NCBI GenBank assembly: GCA_964622315.1
Contig: CAZUOY010000017.1
Location: 1 to 29,529 of the forward strand
Length of the DNA: 29,529 bases
Direction: 5' to 3'
From: JAYFNU01 sp964622315
Lineage (GTDB): Bacteria; Bacillota; Clostridia; Oscillospirales; Ruminococcaceae
Shown: in pieces, positions 23,211 to 29,529 of the stretch
Layout of the letters: the number at the start of each line of letters is the position of its first letter
How positions within the stretch are numbered: the first letter of the stretch is position 1
Translations under genes and position numbers: made by a program
Notes under the pieces: model-generated
Databases searched by the model: none
What the model was told of the DNA's origin: nothing
What the model saw: only the letters and a program-made list of their open reading frames with translations

Positions 23211-25130
23211 ATGAGCAACACTGAGAACGGCAACTACGGCGCGGAACAAATACAGGTGCTTGAAGGGCTTGAGGCGGTAAGAAAACGCCCCGGCATGTAT
23301 ATCGGCTCGACGGGACCACGCGGGCTGCACCACCTTGTGTACGAGATAGTCGATAACTCTATCGACGAGGCTCTTGCTGGCTTCTGCTCCGAAATAGTGG
23401 TTACTATAAAGGAAAACGACATAATCGAGGTTACCGATAACGGACGCGGTATTCCCGTGGGCATTCAGAAGAAGACGGGGCTTCCCGCCGTGACCGTTGT
23501 TTTCACGATACTTCACGCGGGCGGCAAATTCGGCGGCGAGGGCTACCACTTTTCCGGCGGTCTTCACGGAGTCGGCGCGTCTGTCGTAAACGCCCTTTCC
23601 GAGTGGCTAACCGTCAACGTCTGCGTAGACGGTAAGGAATATGTTCAGACCTTTAAGCGCGGCAAGGAGGACAAGCCTCTTGAGTGTATAGGCGACACTT
23701 CTAAAAACGGCACTACCGTCTCCTTCAAAGCAGACAGCGAAATTTTTGAAGAACTCGAATACGATTACGAAACCCTTGAAACACGTCTTCGCGAGCAGGC
23801 GTTTCTAAATGCGGGAATTAAGATAATCCTTCGCGACGAGCGTAACGACGGCGAACCGCGTGAGGAGATAATGCATTACGAGGGCGGCATACGCTCCTTC
23901 GTTGAGCATATCCACGCGAAGCGCCAGCTTGATGTGCTTCACCCCGAGGTAATCTATTTTAAGACGGTTAACGATACTAACGAGGCGGAGGTTGCGCTTC
24001 AGTATAACGACAGCTACAACGAGCTTCTTCTTTCCTTTGCAAACAATATACATACTATCGACGGCGGAACTCACGAGCAGGGCTTTAAGAACGCCCTTAC
24101 CCGCGTCTTTAACGATTACGGAAGAAAGCACGGCATTCTCAAGGAAAGCGACAAGAACCTTTCGGGCGACGACGTTCGAGAGGGGCTTACCTGCATAATC
24201 AGCGTAAAGCTGCAAGAGGCACAGTTTGAGGGTCAGACGAAGGGCAAGCTCGGCAACACCGAGATGCGCGGCATTGTCGAAAATATGACCTACCAAAAGC
24301 TGACCGACTTTTTCGAGGAGAACCCTTCGATAACAAAGTCTATCTTTGAAAAGGCGCTTGGCGCCGCGCGCGCACGCGAGGCGGCAAGAAAAGCTCGCGA
24401 CCTTACAAGAAGAAAATCCGCGCTTGAGACGGCTTCGCTTCCCGGCAAGCTTGCCGACTGCACCGAGAAGGGCGCAGAGGGCACCGAGATATATATTGTC
24501 GAGGGTGACTCGGCGGGCGGCTCCGCAAAGGACGGACGCGACCGACGCTATCAGGCGATACTCCCGCTTTGGGGCAAGATGCTTAACGTCGAAAAGGCGC
24601 GGCTTGACAAGGTATACGGCAACGAAAAGCTTATGCCTGTCGTTACGGCGCTCGGCTGTGGGCTCGGTGACGAGATTGATATAACAAAGCTTCGCTACAA
24701 CAAGATAATAATAATGTCCGATGCCGACGTAGACGGCGCGCATATTCAAACGCTGCTTTTGACCTTCTTCTTCCGCTTTATGCGCCCCGTGCTTGACCAT
24801 GGGCATATTTTCCTCGCCATGCCGCCGCTTTACAAGATGGTAAAGGGGCAGACGCTTCGCTACGCCTACAGCGACGAGGAGCGCGATAAAATCAGCGAGG
24901 AGCTTGGCGGTAACGTAAAGATTAACCGCTATAAAGGTCTTGGCGAAATGAACCCCGAACAGCTTTGGGAGACGACAATGAACCCTGACAACCGCATACT
25001 CAAGAAGGTGGAGATAGAGGACGCCGCGAAGGCAGACGAGGCGTTTACAATACTAATGGGCGATAAGGTTCCGCCCCGCCGCGAATTTATTGAGCGTAAC
25101 GCTAAATACGTTCAGAATCTCGACGTTTAA
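23211..25130 (+). CDS. gyrB: DNA gyrase subunit B
   Basis: GyrB is the ATPase half of gyrase, which introduces negative supercoils. The 639-residue product has the GHKL ATP site with Glu45 (catalytic base) and Asn49 in YEIVDNSIDEALAG, VTDNGRGIPV, the lid GGLHGVGASVVNALS, and the TOPRIM part with EGDSAGGSAKDGRDRR (Glu431) and MSDADVDGAHIQTLLL, then YKGLGEMNPEQLWETTMNP. ATG 23211 is chosen over the adjacent upstream TTG because GAAAGAGG is well spaced from it. It is followed by gyrA after 14 nt. Confidence 0.98.
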   Translation: MSNTENGNYGAEQIQVLEGLEAVRKRPGMYIGSTGPRGLHHLVYEIVDNSIDEALAGFCSEIVVTIKENDIIEVTDNGRGIPVGIQKKTGLPAVTVVFTILHAGGKFGGEGYHFSGGLHGVGASVVNALSEWLTVNVCVDGKEYVQTFKRGKEDKPLECIGDTSKNGTTVSFKADSEIFEELEYDYETLETRLREQAFLNAGIKIILRDERNDGEPREEIMHYEGGIRSFVEHIHAKRQLDVLHPEVIYFKTVNDTNEAEVALQYNDSYNELLLSFANNIHTIDGGTHEQGFKNALTRVFNDYGRKHGILKESDKNLSGDDVREGLTCIISVKLQEAQFEGQTKGKLGNTEMRGIVENMTYQKLTDFFEENPSITKSIFEKALGAARAREAARKARDLTRRKSALETASLPGKLADCTEKGAEGTEIYIVEGDSAGGSAKDGRDRRYQAILPLWGKMLNVEKARLDKVYGNEKLMPVVTALGCGLGDEIDITKLRYNKIIIMSDADVDGAHIQTLLLTFFFRFMRPVLDHGHIFLAMPPLYKMVKGQTLRYAYSDEERDKISEELGGNVKINRYKGLGEMNPEQLWETTMNPDNRILKKVEIEDAAKADEAFTILMGDKVPPRREFIERNAKYVQNLDV

Positions 25131-25144
25131 GGAGAATAACGAAT

Positions 25145-27730
25145 ATGGATATGAGCATATTTGATAACGAAAAGATAGTTACCGTAGACGTCGAAAAAGA
25201 GATTAAGAAAAGCTTCCTCGACTACTCTATGTCGGTTATTGTCTCACGCGCCCTTCCCGACGTGCGTGACGGCTTGAAGCCCGTTCACCGCCGTATTCTC
25301 TATTCTATGGAGAAGAAAAGCCTTACCCATTCAAACCCCACGAGAAAATCCGCGAAAATCGTCGGTGACGTGCTCGGTGAGTTCCACCCCCACGGCGACG
25401 CTTCGGTTTACGACGCTATGGTGCGTCTCGCTCAGAGCTTCTCTATGAGATACCCGCTCATTGAAGGACAGGGAAACTTCGGTTCCGTTGACGGAGACCC
25501 CCCTGCGGCTTACCGTTATACGGAAGCGCGAATGAGCCGAATAGCCGATTTTCTGCTTGCCGACATCGACAAGGAAACGGTTGATTTCGTACCTAACTAT
25601 GACGACACCTCGGTGGAGCCCACCGTTATTCCCACAAGGATACCTAACCTTTTGGTTAACGGCTCGACGGGTATCGCCGTTGGTATGGCGACGAACATTC
25701 CTCCGCATAACCTCGGCGAGGTCGCGGACGGAATATCTTACCTTATCGACAATCCCGACTGTTCTCCCGTTGACCTTATGGATATCGTCAAGGGACCCGA
25801 TTTCCCCACCGGCGGTATAATTATGGGGCGCTCCGGAATACGCGCCGCATACGCTACTGGACGCGGAAAGATTATCCTTCGCGGACGGGCGGAGATAGAA
25901 GAAACCAAGAACGGCAGAATGCGTATTGTCGTTACGGAAATTCCATATATGGTTAATAAGGCTCGGTTAATTGAAAACATAGCCGACCTTGTAAAGGACA
26001 AGCGCGTGGACGGCATTGCCGACCTCGTTGACGCCTCCGACCGCGACGGCATGAGGATACTTATCGACCTAAAGCGCGACGCAAACCCCCAAGTGGTGCT
26101 AAACCAGCTCTACCGCTTTACCCAGCTTCAGGATTCAGTCGGCGTTATAATGCTTGCCCTTTCCGGCGGCGAGCCTAAGGTTATGGACCTCAAGACTGTG
26201 CTTGAGCAGTTCATTAACTTCCGCCGCGAGGTAATCAGACGAAGGACACAGTTTGACCTTAAAAAGGCAAGCGAGCGCGAGCATATTCTTGAGGGCTTAA
26301 AACGCGCGATAGATATTGTTGACGAAATCATCGCCACAATCCGCGCTTGTAAGGGCGGGCAGGCGGAAGCAAAGACCGCCATTATGGAAAAGTTCGATTT
26401 TGACGACCCCCAAGCGGCGGCGATATGCGCCTTCCGTCTCGGTCAGTTAGCGGGTCTTGAAATCATTAAGATTCAAAATGAGCTGGACGAGCTTTGTAAA
26501 AAGATAGCCGACTACAACGATATTCTTTCCAACGACGCCCACCTTTACAGGATTATTAAAGAGGAGCTTATCGAGTGTAAGGAAAAGTTCGGCGACGAAC
26601 GGCGCACGGAGATTGCGGCGGTGTCGGGCGAGGTGGATATTGAAGACCTTATCCCGAATGAGGAGTGCGTAATTACCGCCACCCATTTCGGCTACCTCAA
26701 GCGTCAGCCTATGGACGTGTATAAGAGCCAAAAGCGCGGCGGCCGAGGTGTTTCGGGAATGACGCGCCGCGAGGAGGACTTTGTAGAGGACCTCTTTATC
26801 ACAATGAGCCACGACTACCTTATGTTTATGACCAGCATGGGACGCGTATATAAGCTGAAGGCGTACGAAATCCCCGAAAGCTCACGTAACGCGCGCGGCA
26901 TTAACATAGTGAACCTTCTGCCGCTGCTTCCCGACGAAACCGTCACGGCGGTTATCCGCATAGGCGAGTTTGACCCCGAGGACGGACGCTACATTGTAAT
27001 GGTCACTAAAAAGGGCATAGTTAAGCGCAGCAGCTTATCGCTCTTTAACAATATCCGCAAAACGGGTGTTTACGGCATTACCCTTGACGAGGGCGACGAG
27101 CTTGCCTGGGCGCGCCTTACCGACGGCACAAACGACCTCATTGTCGCGACAAAGAACGGAATGTCTATCCGTTTTGCTGAAACAGGCGCCCGCGCCATGG
27201 GCAGAACCGCGCGCGGCGTGAAGGCGATTACCCTTCGCGAAGGCGACTGCGTTGTTGGTATGGCGAGAGTTCGCGACGGCGCAAAGCTTCTTACCGTCAG
27301 CAGTGACGGCAAGGGACGCCTAACAGACATTGACAGCTACCGTTTACAGAACCGCGGCGGTCTCGGCATTAAAAACTACGACTGCGGCGAGGACGTTACG
27401 GTCGCGGCGGTTAAGGCTGTTGACGACACCGACGACGCCATTCTTATCAGCCAGAGCGGAATTATTATCCGCATGCATGTTGAGGACATAGCAGTTCAAA
27501 GCCGCTATGGTCACGGCGTGCGCGTAATGCGGCTTGGTGCTGACGACCGAGTGGTTACCTTCGCTCGGACAGACCGCGACGACAGCGAGGAGGTTGAAAA
27601 GCCCGAGGAGCTCTCCGAGGAGGAGAAAGCGGCGGAGCTTGCCGCGGCGAGCGGCGCCACTGAGGAGCAAGAAAACACGGCAGAGGACACGCTTACAGAA
27701 AACGACGACCCTTCGCCCGAGGATAACTGA
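25145..27730 (+). CDS. gyrA: DNA gyrase subunit A
   Basis: GyrA cuts and rejoins DNA through its catalytic tyrosine, Tyr125 in AAYRYTEARMS (E. coli Tyr122). The 861-residue product has the N-terminal VSRALPDVRDGLKPVHRRIL, a coiled-coil arm and the C-terminal beta-pinwheel with the GyrA box QKRGGRG, which separates gyrase from topoisomerase IV; it ends in a strongly acidic tail rich in Glu/Asp. The quinolone-determining segment reads HPHGDASVYDAMVRLAQ: Ala86 sits where E. coli has Ser83, and Asp90 matches Asp87. AAGGAGAA precedes the ATG. A clear terminator follows. Confidence 0.98.
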   Translation: MDMSIFDNEKIVTVDVEKEIKKSFLDYSMSVIVSRALPDVRDGLKPVHRRILYSMEKKSLTHSNPTRKSAKIVGDVLGEFHPHGDASVYDAMVRLAQSFSMRYPLIEGQGNFGSVDGDPPAAYRYTEARMSRIADFLLADIDKETVDFVPNYDDTSVEPTVIPTRIPNLLVNGSTGIAVGMATNIPPHNLGEVADGISYLIDNPDCSPVDLMDIVKGPDFPTGGIIMGRSGIRAAYATGRGKIILRGRAEIEETKNGRMRIVVTEIPYMVNKARLIENIADLVKDKRVDGIADLVDASDRDGMRILIDLKRDANPQVVLNQLYRFTQLQDSVGVIMLALSGGEPKVMDLKTVLEQFINFRREVIRRRTQFDLKKASEREHILEGLKRAIDIVDEIIATIRACKGGQAEAKTAIMEKFDFDDPQAAAICAFRLGQLAGLEIIKIQNELDELCKKIADYNDILSNDAHLYRIIKEELIECKEKFGDERRTEIAAVSGEVDIEDLIPNEECVITATHFGYLKRQPMDVYKSQKRGGRGVSGMTRREEDFVEDLFITMSHDYLMFMTSMGRVYKLKAYEIPESSRNARGINIVNLLPLLPDETVTAVIRIGEFDPEDGRYIVMVTKKGIVKRSSLSLFNNIRKTGVYGITLDEGDELAWARLTDGTNDLIVATKNGMSIRFAETGARAMGRTARGVKAITLREGDCVVGMARVRDGAKLLTVSSDGKGRLTDIDSYRLQNRGGLGIKNYDCGEDVTVAAVKAVDDTDDAILISQSGIIIRMHVEDIAVQSRYGHGVRVMRLGADDRVVTFARTDRDDSEEVEKPEELSEEEKAAELAAASGATEEQENTAEDTLTENDDPSPEDN

Positions 27731-27735
27731 TAAAC

Positions 27736-27764
27736 AAAGGGCGGGCTTTCCCGCCCTTTTATAA
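27736..27764 (+). terminator. Intrinsic terminator after gyrA
   Basis: A perfect 10-bp stem AAAGGGCGGG / CCCGCCCTTT with a CTTT loop, followed by TATAATT, 5 nt after the gyrA stop codon. Confidence 0.9.
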
Positions 27765-27788
27765 TTACAGAAACAAGAGGTAAACTCT

Positions 27789-28937
27789 ATGGCGGCAAAC
27801 GGACTTTTACCAAAAAGCGGGCGTGACGGACGAGTAGAGCTTCTTCGTGTTCTCGCCTGCCTTATGGTTGTGGCGCTTCACGCTAAATCCAACACCTTTG
27901 TTGAGGGCGTACCCGTATATCCTCGGGTGCTCTTTTCCTGCTTCGTTTCGGACGCTGTAGCGGTGTTCTGGCTTATTATGGGCTTCTATCTGTTTAAGCC
28001 GCGCCCGTACAAAAGCCGGATACTTCACTGTTTACACAAGATAATCCTTCCTATGCTGTTGTTTACGCTCTTTTTAATCATATTTCCTGTTTTCAACGGT
28101 GAGTCGTTAAACTCTAGCTTGCTTTACAGCGGCTTGGTTTCAATCCTTTTGCTTGAGCCGCAAATTCCGCTGACAGGTCACTTCTGGTTCTTGTTCGTCT
28201 ATGCTGTGCTGGTGCTTATATACCCAGTGCTTGACGCCGTGCGTGCCCGCTTTTTGTCCGACAGCAAGGGACGACGACGCTTTCTTTTAGCGGTGCTTTG
28301 CCTTTTTGCGTTTAATGACCTAACCATTAACCGTTTTTTGCGGGTTGACCAAATACCTATTACCGCGCTTATTCCCTCGGCGCTTATTGTGCTTTCGGGT
28401 TACGCGGTTTATGAGGAACGACAATTTTTTCAAGAGAACAAACACATGGGTGTTGTCGGTTTTACCTTGTTTGTCGCCGCGAATCTCCTTAGAAGCGTTT
28501 TGACCTATTTGCTTCTTAGAGCAAGCTCCGCTAATACCCATCTTCTCTATTGGTGCTCCTCTTTCGGTTTTATCGCTTCCTTGGGACTTTCGGTTTTCTT
28601 TTTTAGCTTAAAGCGAAAGGACGGCGCACTCAGTCAAATCGCCGCGCTGCTCGGCAGCTGCACAATGGTCGTCTACATTATCCACCCGTGGCTTATCTCA
28701 ATGGGGCTTAACGTCAAGGTAGCGGGCATTGTCTGTAACGGTGCGGAAACCTTTGACCAGTATATAATTTTTGTCGTCTGCATGACCCTCGCCGTTTTTG
28801 TTATCGGCGCCGTTGTTTCCCTGCCCTTTTCCCTTATTAAGCGTCTTGTTATGAGCTTAGTCAGCCGTAGTAAAAAAACCGAGGAAAGTAGTGTTCTTGC
28901 AGATAACGCGTGCTTACAGCAAAACACACAGGCTTGA
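27789..28937 (+). CDS. Membrane acyltransferase (acyltransferase 3 family)
   Basis: The 382-residue product is polytopic with about ten transmembrane segments. The opening RVELLRVLACLMVVALHAKS is the first helix of acyltransferase 3 proteins, with the family's Arg/Glu and the active-site-type His in VALH. Relatives O-acetylate or otherwise acylate cell-surface polysaccharides, peptidoglycan or lipids; the substrate here cannot be told. Further helices include AVAVFWLIMGFYLF, FWFLFVYAVLVLIYPVLD and CTMVVYIIHPWLISMGL. The C-terminus is a short polar cytoplasmic tail. AGAGG is about 8 nt before the ATG. It lies after the gyrA terminator, so it is probably expressed separately. Confidence 0.88.
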   Translation: MAANGLLPKSGRDGRVELLRVLACLMVVALHAKSNTFVEGVPVYPRVLFSCFVSDAVAVFWLIMGFYLFKPRPYKSRILHCLHKIILPMLLFTLFLIIFPVFNGESLNSSLLYSGLVSILLLEPQIPLTGHFWFLFVYAVLVLIYPVLDAVRARFLSDSKGRRRFLLAVLCLFAFNDLTINRFLRVDQIPITALIPSALIVLSGYAVYEERQFFQENKHMGVVGFTLFVAANLLRSVLTYLLLRASSANTHLLYWCSSFGFIASLGLSVFFFSLKRKDGALSQIAALLGSCTMVVYIIHPWLISMGLNVKVAGIVCNGAETFDQYIIFVVCMTLAVFVIGAVVSLPFSLIKRLVMSLVSRSKKTEESSVLADNACLQQNTQA

Positions 28938-28957
28938 TTTTATGTGGACGGTGGTTT

Positions 28958-29127
28958 ATGTCTGAAATCTACTTTATCGGCGGGTCGCCCTGCAGCGGAA
29001 AATCAACCGCCGCCGAGTCACTGGCGAAGAAATACAATATGTACCACTGCAAGGTCGCAGGTTCATCTTGATGATTTTGTAGCTATGGGGGCGGCGGCAA
29101 AAAAGCCGATATGCTCAAAAATAATTA
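28958..29127 (+). pseudogene. Truncated, frameshifted P-loop kinase
   Basis: ATG 28958 opens a frame reading MSEIYFIGGSPCSGKSTAAE and SLAKKYNMYHCKV, a Walker A-type nucleotide-binding start (GGSPCSGKST) of a small AAA/kinase-like family. It stops at TGA 29069. The homologous continuation HLDDFVAMGAAAKKPICSKI lies one frame over from 29061 to about 29125, so a single-base insertion near 29057 breaks the gene. Homology ends abruptly at ICSKI, where the gap-derived tandem repeats begin; family members are roughly 180-200 aa. It starts 20 nt after the acyltransferase. A sequencing error could explain the frameshift but not the truncation. Confidence 0.75.
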
Positions 29128-29365
29128 ACCCTCCCGCCGAAAGGCGAGAGGGCTTTTCTTATATAAGGCACTGCTCTGCGACTGCCTTTGCCGTATGCTC
29201 AATAAAAATTAACCCTCCCGCCGAAAGGCAAGGGGGCTTTTCTTATATAAGGCACTGCTCTGCGACTGCCTTTGCCATATGCTCAAAAATAATTAACCCT
29301 CCCGCCGAAAGGCGGGAGGGTTATCTCTTTTTGGAGGCTGATTATTCAGCGTCAACCTTTGCCAT
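29111..29365. repeat. Three tandem 84-87 bp gap-end/terminator units
   Basis: ATGCTC marks the units at 29111, 29195 and 29279, and again inside gap at 29366 (spacings 84, 84 and 87). Each unit carries the hairpin core CCCTCCCGCC-GAAA followed by a G-rich arm. Read on the minus strand, each also carries a copy of the gap 3' coding end (GAGCATAYGGCAAAGG). The hairpin nearest gap is perfect; the outer two have diverged. Confidence 0.9.
29279..29322 (-). terminator. Intrinsic terminator of gap
   Basis: On the minus strand, a perfect 12-bp stem (AACCCTCCCGCC with GGCGGGAGGGTT, 29295-29322) closed by a 4-nt loop is followed by AATTATTTTT, 20 nt after the gap stop codon. Two further, degenerate copies lie beyond it. 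Confidence 0.9.
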
Positions 29366-29529
29366 ATGCTCAATGAGGTTAAGAAGCTTATTGCTGTAAC
29401 CCCATTCGTTGTCGTACCAAGAAACGAGCTTTACAAACTTGTCGGAGAGCATTATGCCCGCCTTCTCGTCAAATATGGAGGTTCTCGCGTCGCCTACGAA
29501 ATCGCTGGAAACAACGTCTTCGTTGGTGT
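29342..29529 (-). CDS. gap: Glyceraldehyde-3-phosphate dehydrogenase, C-terminal part
   Basis: The glycolytic enzyme oxidises and phosphorylates glyceraldehyde-3-phosphate using NAD(P)+. Only the last 61 codons are in the window: TNEDVVSSDFVGDARTSIFD, KFVKLVSWYDNEWGYSNKLL and NLIEHMAKVDAE. The VSWYDNEWGYS segment is diagnostic. The 5' part, with the catalytic Cys and the NAD-binding domain, lies beyond the edge. It converges on the kinase remnant, with a terminator array between. Confidence 0.97.
   Translation of the reverse strand, partial: TNEDVVSSDFVGDARTSIFDEKAGIMLSDKFVKLVSWYDNEWGYSNKLLNLIEHMAKVDAE

Noticed and set aside
23805..24806. A 333-codon minus-strand frame across gyrB
   Set aside because: It is opposite a fully recognisable GyrB; its sequence is Leu/Ala/Val-rich with no family signature.
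29111..29365. CRISPR-like array
   Set aside because: The units are contiguous 84-bp duplications of gap terminator DNA with no unique spacers and no cas genes.
28944..29399. A 151-codon plus-strand frame at the right end
   Set aside because: It combines the shifted kinase remnant with translated terminator repeats and antisense gap; it is not a protein gene.

Overview
The window is a chromosomal replication-origin neighbourhood of a low-to-mid-GC Firmicute, most likely an uncultured Clostridia of the Oscillospirales/Ruminococcaceae type. The evidence is the gene order (rsmG-mnmG-mnmE-jag-yidC-yidD-rnpA-rpmH running left from the origin, dnaA-dnaN-yaaA-recF-remB-gyrB-gyrA running right), the presence of remB, a SpoIID homologue (possible spore former), pyruvate phosphate dikinase typical of fermentative anaerobes, and roughly 50% GC coding sequence. 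The genus assignment is inference from gene content only.

Layout. 1-2392 (-): pyruvate phosphate dikinase, cut by the window edge. 2588-4998 (+): glmU-prs operon with its own promoter and a clear terminator at 5011-5038. 5039-6025: about 1 kb of gene-free DNA packed with perfect inverted repeats. 6090-7091 (+): a TPR lipoprotein whose second half is sharply AT-richer than its first. 7092-7420: AT-rich gene-poor DNA with a terminator-like hairpin. 7421-9676 (-): citrate synthase, an unrecognised polytopic membrane protein translationally coupled to it, and a probable 33-residue membrane peptide. 9783-10766 (+): spoIID, divergent from citrate synthase. 10835-18762 (-): an orphan ParB/Noc-like gene, rsmG, mnmG, mnmE, jag, yidC, yidD, rnpA and rpmH (44 aa). 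18763-20499: the bipartite origin flanking dnaA. 20500-27730 (+): dnaN, yaaA, recF, remB, gyrB, gyrA, ending in a strong terminator. 27789-28937 (+): a membrane acyltransferase. 28958-29365: a truncated, frameshifted P-loop kinase that runs into a tandem array of gap-terminator units. 29342-29529 (-): the 3' end of gap (GAPDH).

Functionally, genes of replication initiation (DnaA), the sliding clamp, recombination repair (RecF) and DNA gyrase lie on the right replichore; genes of tRNA wobble modification (MnmE/MnmG), rRNA methylation (RsmG), RNase P, ribosomal protein L34 and membrane protein insertion (YidC, YidD, KhpB/Jag) lie on the left. All are transcribed away from the origin.

The observation I consider most worth following is at the origin. 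I find no canonical DnaA box (TTATCCACA) in either origin segment. A nonamer TTTTCAACA recurs three times exactly, plus a one-mismatch copy placed next to a recognisable DnaA-trio and AT-rich unwinding element. The DNA-reading motif of DnaA domain IV, normally GGRDHTTV, is GGRNHATI here. Together these suggest a co-evolved change of DnaA-box specificity. Other leads are the hairpin-rich 5-6 kb region, an RBS-masking hairpin ahead of the noc-like gene, and the amplified gap terminator array.
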